A stretch of DNA of 10,392 nucleotides, taken from assembly GCA_002309345.1 (NCBI GenBank), contig DBWZ01000053.1, positions 23,772-34,163 of the forward strand, given 5' to 3'. The stretch comes from Pseudobutyrivibrio sp. UBA1225 (GTDB lineage Bacteria; Bacillota; Clostridia; Lachnospirales; Lachnospiraceae). A program made the position numbers and the translations under genes. The notes under the pieces were generated by a model. The model was not told the DNA's origin, searched no databases, and worked only from the letters and a program-made list of their open reading frames with translations. Shown one piece after another: positions 6,179 through 10,392 of the stretch. Position 1 is the first letter of the stretch; each line of letters begins with the position of its first letter.

Positions 6179-6859
6179 TTGATACGATTAGATCATGTTA
6201 GTAAATCGTACGAGGTTGGCAAGCCAGCCCTTGAAGATGTTACGATTCACATTGATCCAGGCGAATTTGTTTTCGTAATGGGCGATAGTGGATCTGGTAA
6301 ATCAACACTTATTCGACTTCTTTTAAAGGAACTAGAGCCTTCAAAAGGAAAGATTTATATAAATGGTCAGGACTTAAAAAAGGTTACCCACAAAAAGATA
6401 CCTTTGTATCGCAGAAATGTTGGAGTTGTATTCCAAAATTTCCGTCTTCTTCCTGACAGAAATGTATATGAAAACGTTGCCTTCGCAATGAAGGTTGTGG
6501 AGTCTTCCAACAAAGAAATAAAAAAGAAGGTTCCTACAATACTATCTTTAGTTGGACTTGCTGCTAAATACAAGTCGCGTCCAAACCAGTTGTCTGGTGG
6601 AGAGCAGCAGCGTGTGGCTATTGCAAGAGCTCTTGTAAACGAGCCAAAGATTATTCTTGCAGACGAGCCTACAGGAAACTTAGATAGCGATAACACATGG
6701 GAAATCATGCGTCTACTAGAAGAAATCAATCAGCGAGGCACAACAGTAGTGGTTGTTACTCACAACAACGAAATAGTCCGCGCTATGAATAAACGAGTTA
6801 TCACCATTAAAAAGGGCGTGGTAGTTAGCGACGTTGGAGGTGACAACTATGAAGATTAG
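6179..6859 (+). CDS. ftsE: Cell-division ABC transporter ATPase FtsE
   Basis: The 226-residue ATPase partners the membrane protein FtsX. In other bacteria FtsEX does not transport but uses ATP hydrolysis to switch on periplasmic or extracellular peptidoglycan hydrolases at division or elongation sites. All ABC motifs are intact: Walker A GDSGSGKST (35-43), Q-loop Q86 in VFQNF, signature LSGGEQQR (138-145), Walker B IILADEP (158-164, with D162 and E163) and switch H195. The start codon is TTG at 6179, supported by GAGG at 6167-6170 and by an N terminus (MIRLDHVSKSY) that fits FtsE exactly; no ATG is available nearby. The gene overlaps ftsX by 11 bases, which implies coupled translation of the two subunits. 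Confidence 0.96.
   Translation: MIRLDHVSKSYEVGKPALEDVTIHIDPGEFVFVMGDSGSGKSTLIRLLLKELEPSKGKIYINGQDLKKVTHKKIPLYRRNVGVVFQNFRLLPDRNVYENVAFAMKVVESSNKEIKKKVPTILSLVGLAAKYKSRPNQLSGGEQQRVAIARALVNEPKIILADEPTGNLDSDNTWEIMRLLEEINQRGTTVVVVTHNNEIVRAMNKRVITIKKGVVVSDVGGDNYED
6836..6840 (+). promoter_or_regulatory. Ribosome binding site of ftsX inside ftsE
   Basis: GGAGG lies within the last codons of ftsE, eight bases before ATG 6849. It favours ATG 6849 over the in-frame TTG 6834 and GTG 6840. Confidence 0.85.
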
Positions 6860-7757
6860 CACATATCTATACAATGTAGGCCAAGGTCTCAAGAATGTTT
6901 GGAGAAACAAGATGTTTTCTCTAGCTTCGATAGCTACCATGACTGCATGTATATTCTTGTTTGGTATTTTTTATTCATTAGGTACAAATTTTCAATCAAT
7001 GGTAAGGACTGCTGAGGAAGGTGTTGCCGTCACAGTCTTTTTTGATGAGGGAATATCCCAGCAGCGCATTGAGGAAATCGGTAACGAGATTAAAAAACGC
7101 CCAGAGGTTTCAAGCTACAATTACGTTTCTCCGGAGGAGGCGTGGGAGACATACAAGAGCGAATATTTTGGAGACAATGAAAAGGCTGCAGAAAGCTTTG
7201 CAGATGATAATCCTCTTGCTAACTCAGCAAACTTTGAGATTTATCTTAGCGATGTGGCTATGCAGTCAACACTTGTATCCTTCCTAGAGGGTACTGAAGG
7301 TGTTCGCCAAGTCAACAAATCCGAGATTGCGGCCAAGACACTTACAGATATCAACAGTGCTATAGCAATCGTATCGATGGCTATTGTCGTGATTCTTCTT
7401 GCTGTAGCTATATTCCTTATCAGTAACACCGTCATGGTAGGTATCTCGGTGCGTCGAGAGGAAATAGCTATCATGAAGCTTATTGGTGCCAAGGATGCAT
7501 TTGTTCGAGCACCATTCGTGGTAGAGGGTATCTTCATTGGACTTATAGGTTCACTTATTCCTTTGGGGCTACTTTTTGTCATGTACGAAAAGGTTATTCA
7601 GTATGCGGCCGATGAATTTAATTTCCTCAGCAATATGGTTTCATTCATCCCTGCACAGGTTATTTTTAAGACATTAGTACCAGTTTCATTAGCCTTAGGT
7701 ATTGGAATTGGTTGGTTAGGATCAAGAGTTACATTACACAAGCATTTACGTGTATAA
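6849..7757 (+). CDS. ftsX: Cell-division membrane protein FtsX
   Basis: The 302-residue integral membrane partner of FtsE carries signals across the membrane to peptidoglycan hydrolases. It shows the FtsX topology. A cytoplasmic N terminus is followed by TM1 (about 22-46), then a large extracellular domain (about 47-168), which in homologues contacts the hydrolase. TM2 (about 171-198), TM3 (about 221-246) and TM4 (about 270-292) follow. The loop VRREEIAIMKLIGAKDAF (201-218) is the cytoplasmic coupling segment facing FtsE. The N-terminal YLYNVGQGLKNVWRNKM is typical of Firmicute FtsX. The length is normal and ftsE is immediately upstream with an 11-base overlap. No EnvC, PcsB or CwlO partner gene follows directly; the nearest hydrolase is the NlpC/P60 gene upstream of the regulator. 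Confidence 0.95.
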   Translation: MKISTYLYNVGQGLKNVWRNKMFSLASIATMTACIFLFGIFYSLGTNFQSMVRTAEEGVAVTVFFDEGISQQRIEEIGNEIKKRPEVSSYNYVSPEEAWETYKSEYFGDNEKAAESFADDNPLANSANFEIYLSDVAMQSTLVSFLEGTEGVRQVNKSEIAAKTLTDINSAIAIVSMAIVVILLAVAIFLISNTVMVGISVRREEIAIMKLIGAKDAFVRAPFVVEGIFIGLIGSLIPLGLLFVMYEKVIQYAADEFNFLSNMVSFIPAQVIFKTLVPVSLALGIGIGWLGSRVTLHKHLRV

Positions 7758-7773
7758 CAAATGGAGCAATAAA

Positions 7774-9045
7774 ATGGACGATTTTGAATCAAAATACCAG
7801 CCAGAGCTACAATCTGCATATGACAATACAAAAAAGCCTCCTGTTGCAGTTGCAGCGATTCTTGGTGTGGTAAGTGGAATAATAATTACATTGGTGGTGG
7901 GACTTTTTGTTTTCTATAATATTGGAAGGAAAGCTCAATCATCAGAGGTTATAGGTAAGCTCAAGGCTGATGATTTAGTTGAAGGCGCCTATTCAAACAA
8001 GTTAGAAACAATCATCGCATATATCAATCAGTTCTATTACAAGGATATATCAGCAGACAAGCTTGCAGATGGTGTGTATGCCGGCTTGGTGGAAAGCCTA
8101 GACGACCCATATTCTCAGTATTACAATGCCGAAGAATACAAAGAGCTTATGGAGACTCTCTCTGGCAACTACTGTGGTATCGGTGCACTCTTACAAAAAG
8201 ATAAAGATACTGGAGAGGTTTCTATCACCAAGGTTTATCCAGATACTCCTGCTGAAAAGTCTGGCTTAAAGGAGGATGACATTATCGTATCTGCGGATGG
8301 AGCAATGGGCATTGACGAAGAACTAGAGGCCTTTGTTCAACACATTCGTGGAGAAAAGGATACACAAGTAGAGCTTGTAATTCGCCGTGGCGAAGAAGAG
8401 CTCACAATTAAATGTACTCGCGAAGAGATTGCAACTCCTACTGTTGAGCACAAGATGCTAGACGACCAGATAGGTTATATTGCTGTTTCGCAATTTTCCG
8501 AGTCCACATACGATGATTTTGTGGCTGCCTACGAAGATTTGGAAAAGCAGGGCATGAAGTCAGTTATATTTGATATGAGAGATAATGGCGGCGGTCTTTT
8601 AGATTCCGTTGTAGATATATTGGATTATCTGCTTCCAAAGGGCGTAGTTGTCTATACAAAGGACAAGAATGGCGCACGAGAAGATTTCGAATCTGAAGAT
8701 TCTACTCAAAAGAATATTCCGGCAGTTGTTTTGGTAAATGGCAACACAGCTTCTGCTGCAGAAATCTTCACAGGAGCAGTTCGTGACTTCAAATATGGCA
8801 AAATAATAGGCACACTTACTTTTGGGAAGGGAATAGTTCAATCCACAATTCCACTTGGTGATGGTTCGGCTGTCAAGCTTACAACTCAGACCTACTACAC
8901 TCCTAGTGGTGAGTGCATCCACGGCAAGGGCATCAAGCCAGATATTGAACTCGAATATGAGTCACTTGGCGAGGAGGGTGAAAAATACTCTCAAGAAAAT
9001 GACAACCAGTTACAGAAGGCTATTGAGGTTCTTAAAACACAGTAG
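7774..9045 (+). CDS. S41 family carboxy-terminal processing protease (CtpA/CtpB-like)
   Basis: The 423-residue membrane-anchored serine protease has a short cytoplasmic N terminus, a single transmembrane segment (about 23-49) and an extracytoplasmic catalytic part. A PDZ domain covers about 125-213, and the S41 domain spans about 75-395. The catalytic pair is visible: S327 in GNTASAAEIF and K352 in TFGKGIVQ, with Q356 following. DMRDNGGG at 267-274 is the conserved strand-loop of the family. Relatives trim or degrade extracytoplasmic proteins; CtpB of Bacillus is encoded beside ftsEX, and Prc/CtpA in Gram-negatives degrade peptidoglycan endopeptidases. ATG 7774, with TGGAG at 7762-7766, is preferred to the in-frame GTG 7750, which overlaps ftsX and has no clear ribosome binding site. 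It sits 16 bases after ftsX in the same apparent operon. Confidence 0.94.
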   Translation: MDDFESKYQPELQSAYDNTKKPPVAVAAILGVVSGIIITLVVGLFVFYNIGRKAQSSEVIGKLKADDLVEGAYSNKLETIIAYINQFYYKDISADKLADGVYAGLVESLDDPYSQYYNAEEYKELMETLSGNYCGIGALLQKDKDTGEVSITKVYPDTPAEKSGLKEDDIIVSADGAMGIDEELEAFVQHIRGEKDTQVELVIRRGEEELTIKCTREEIATPTVEHKMLDDQIGYIAVSQFSESTYDDFVAAYEDLEKQGMKSVIFDMRDNGGGLLDSVVDILDYLLPKGVVVYTKDKNGAREDFESEDSTQKNIPAVVLVNGNTASAAEIFTGAVRDFKYGKIIGTLTFGKGIVQSTIPLGDGSAVKLTTQTYYTPSGECIHGKGIKPDIELEYESLGEEGEKYSQENDNQLQKAIEVLKTQ

Positions 9046-9073
9046 CTAGCTAACTTAATAACTAATATACAAA

Positions 9074-9104
9074 GAAGTAAGCAACAGATGTTGTTGCTTA
9101 CTTC
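9074..9104 (+). terminator. Strong hairpin between the S41 protease gene and prfB
   Basis: A perfect thirteen-base-pair inverted repeat (9074-9086 with 9092-9104) has a five-base loop. The stem is stable, but what follows (ATATTTATTAATGG) is only a weak T tract. It may be a leaky terminator, an mRNA-stabilising end or a processing site. It lies 17 bases before the prfB ribosome binding site. Confidence 0.55.
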
Positions 9105-9120
9105 ATATTTATTAATGGAA

Positions 9121-9129
9121 AGAGGTGAT
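9121..9129 (+). promoter_or_regulatory. Ribosome binding site deciding the GTG start of prfB
   Basis: AGAGGTGAT is almost fully complementary to the 16S rRNA 3' end. The core GAGG (9122-9125) stands seven bases before GTG 9133, the start of the short zero frame of prfB. Confidence 0.85.
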
Positions 9130-9132
9130 TTC

Positions 9133-10270
9133 GTGATAGAGCTAGATCAGTTTAAGCAACGTTTGATCTCGCAAAAAAATACTATGACGGAAGTGAGGGA
9201 TTCACTTTGACGTCGCAGCTAAAAAGGCGCGAATCGAAGAGCTAGAACGAGAAATGGAGGCTCCAGATTTTTGGTCAGACGCGCAAGTGTCCACAGCCAA
9301 AATGAAGGAACTCAAATCTATGAAGGACGATGTCCTTGTAATAGATAAAATAGAAGATTTATACAAAGAAATTGAAGATTATATAGAGCTTGGCAACGAA
9401 GAGGAAGACCAAGAAATCGTTGATACTGTAGCTCTTTTAATAGAAGAATTCGAAAATTCACTTGAGACTCTTCGTATGAAGACCTTGCTTTCAGGTGAAT
9501 ATGATGGAGACAATGCTATCGTCACTCTCCACTCAGGTGCAGGTGGCGTAGAGGCCTGCGATTGGGTACAGATGCTTTATCGCATGTACACTCGTTGGGC
9601 ATCCGACATAGGCTTTTCTGTGGAGGAGCTTGATTACCAAGAGGGTGATGAAGCGGGCATCAAATCTGTAACCTTCCAGGTAGACGGCGAGAATGCATAT
9701 GGCTACCTGAAATCAGAAAAAGGTATCCACAGATTAGTTCGTATTTCTCCATTCAATGCCCAGGGCAAGCGACAAACATCCTTTGCGTCCTGTGATGTAA
9801 TGCCAGACATTGAAGAGGATGTAGATGTAGAAATCAGAGACGAGGATATCCGTATTGATACATATCGTTCTTCTGGTGCTGGTGGTCAGCACATCAACAA
9901 GACAAGCTCGGCAATACGTATCACACACTTCCCTACAGGAATCGTGGTTACCTGCCAAAACGAGCGAAGCCAGCACATGAACAAGGATAAAGCCATGCAG
10001 ATGTTAAAGACCAAGCTGCTTCTTTTAAAGCAGGAAGAAAATGCTGAAAAGGCTAGCGATATCCGTGGCGAGGTTTCTGACATCGGATGGGGCAATCAAA
10101 TCCGTTCTTACGTGCTTCAGCCCTACACAATGGTTAAGGACTTACGCACAGGCGAAGAATCCGGCAACGCAGATGCCGTACTTGATGGCAAGCTAACACC
10201 GTTCATGAATGCATACCTAAAATGGCTATCACTGGGCTGCCCAGACCGTGGAGCCGTATCAGAGGACTAG
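9133..10270 (+). CDS. prfB: Peptide chain release factor 2, expressed by +1 programmed frameshift
   Basis: RF2 recognises UGA and UAA stop codons on the ribosome and triggers peptide release. Translation starts at GTG 9133 and reads 25 codons ending RDSL. It meets an in-frame TGA at 9208-9210, then continues after a +1 shift as DVAAKKARIEELE to the stop at 10268-10270. The joined product is 378 residues. The numbering matches E. coli RF2 exactly: TGA is codon 26, the stop-codon-reading SPF is at 205-207 and the catalytic GGQ at 250-252, with serine at position 246. The C-terminal tail after NAYLKW (about 14 residues, rich in Gly/Asp/Glu) is longer than usual. A simple ORF call from ATG 9254 would lose about 40 N-terminal residues. 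The gene follows the S41 protease gene by 87 bases. Confidence 0.95.
9195..9211 (+). other. Programmed +1 ribosomal frameshift site of prfB
   Basis: The slippery CTT (9205-9207) is followed by TGA (9208-9210) and C (9211), the canonical CUU-UGA-C shift context of bacterial RF2. A Shine-Dalgarno-like GAGGG (9195-9199) lies five bases before CTT, slightly further than the three-base spacing in E. coli. When RF2 is scarce the ribosome pauses at UGA and slips forward one base, so RF2 controls its own level. Confidence 0.93.
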
Positions 10271-10392
10271 ATCGTTTGTCCCAGACGGACATGTTTAGAG
10301 TTTCAAGAATAGTTCCACAAACTAGACTTAGTATAATTGCACGCAAATCCATTTGCTAAGCGAAATTTAAAAAAGTGATTTTTTCATATATA
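10271..10392. other. Downstream intergenic sequence, no gene seen
   Basis: This is the window's right edge. It contains a TATAAT (10332-10337) without a matching -35, a short palindrome GCAAAT-CC-ATTTGC (10343-10356) and an A6-GTGA-T6 sequence (10369-10384). None is a convincing terminator or promoter, so prfB termination is unresolved within the window. Confidence 0.5.

Noticed and set aside
6367..6729. Minus-strand 120-codon frame inside ftsE
   Set aside because: It is a shadow of the well-supported ftsE reading frame, with no ribosome binding site or family resemblance.
7750..7773. GTG 7750 as the start of the S41 protease
   Set aside because: It overlaps the ftsX end without a good ribosome binding site, whereas ATG 7774 has TGGAG seven bases upstream.
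10332..10337. TATAAT downstream of prfB as a promoter
   Set aside because: No -35-like hexamer lies 15-19 bases upstream and no extended -10 is present, so it is probably chance in AT-rich DNA.

Overview
The window is about 10.4 kb of AT-rich bacterial chromosome with eight intact protein genes and the 3' end of a tRNA, all on the + strand. Gene content and order point to a Clostridia-class Firmicute, most likely Lachnospiraceae (Butyrivibrio/Pseudobutyrivibrio-like). The signs are a CdaR-type regulator, ftsE, ftsX, an S41 protease and prfB in a row, a tRNA without an encoded CCA, and strong AGGAGG ribosome binding sites. The organism assignment is inference. I see no mobile elements, CRISPR arrays or signs of recent transfer.

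Region 1 (1-2992). A tRNA 3' end and its intrinsic terminator are followed after 21 bases by an acyl-ACP thioesterase gene. Its stop codon overlaps the start of a cvfB-like S1-domain RNA-binding protein gene. A ridA-family enamine/imine deaminase gene and a thioredoxin reductase gene (trxB) follow closely. This is a housekeeping cluster for lipid, RNA and redox/metabolite functions.

Region 2 (2993-4464). A secreted NlpC/P60 peptidoglycan endopeptidase with two SH3b domains stands alone between its own promoter and terminator. The promoter is a consensus sigma-A type (TTGACA-N17-TATAAT). Immediately downstream of the -10 lies a perfect match to the WalR (YycF) box, TGTAAC-N5-TGTAAC. This suggests control by the essential cell-wall two-component system.

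Region 3 (4465-5049). A long, very AT-rich intergenic region contains three DnaA-box-like TTATCCAC sequences within 51 bases, one of them a perfect TTATCCACA. It also has a 20-base-spaced repeat and a small palindrome. It is the least explained part of the window.

Region 4 (5050-10392). A CdaR/PucR-type regulator is followed by ftsE (TTG start), ftsX (overlapping ftsE), a membrane-anchored S41 carboxy-terminal processing protease, and prfB. prfB is expressed through the classical +1 programmed frameshift at CTT-TGA-C. FtsEX is known in other Firmicutes to activate peptidoglycan hydrolases, and S41 proteases can degrade such hydrolases. The NlpC/P60 enzyme, FtsEX and the protease may therefore form one cell-wall remodelling and division module, tied to WalR and possibly to DnaA. 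The individual families are well known; what is less ordinary is the regulatory DNA around them.
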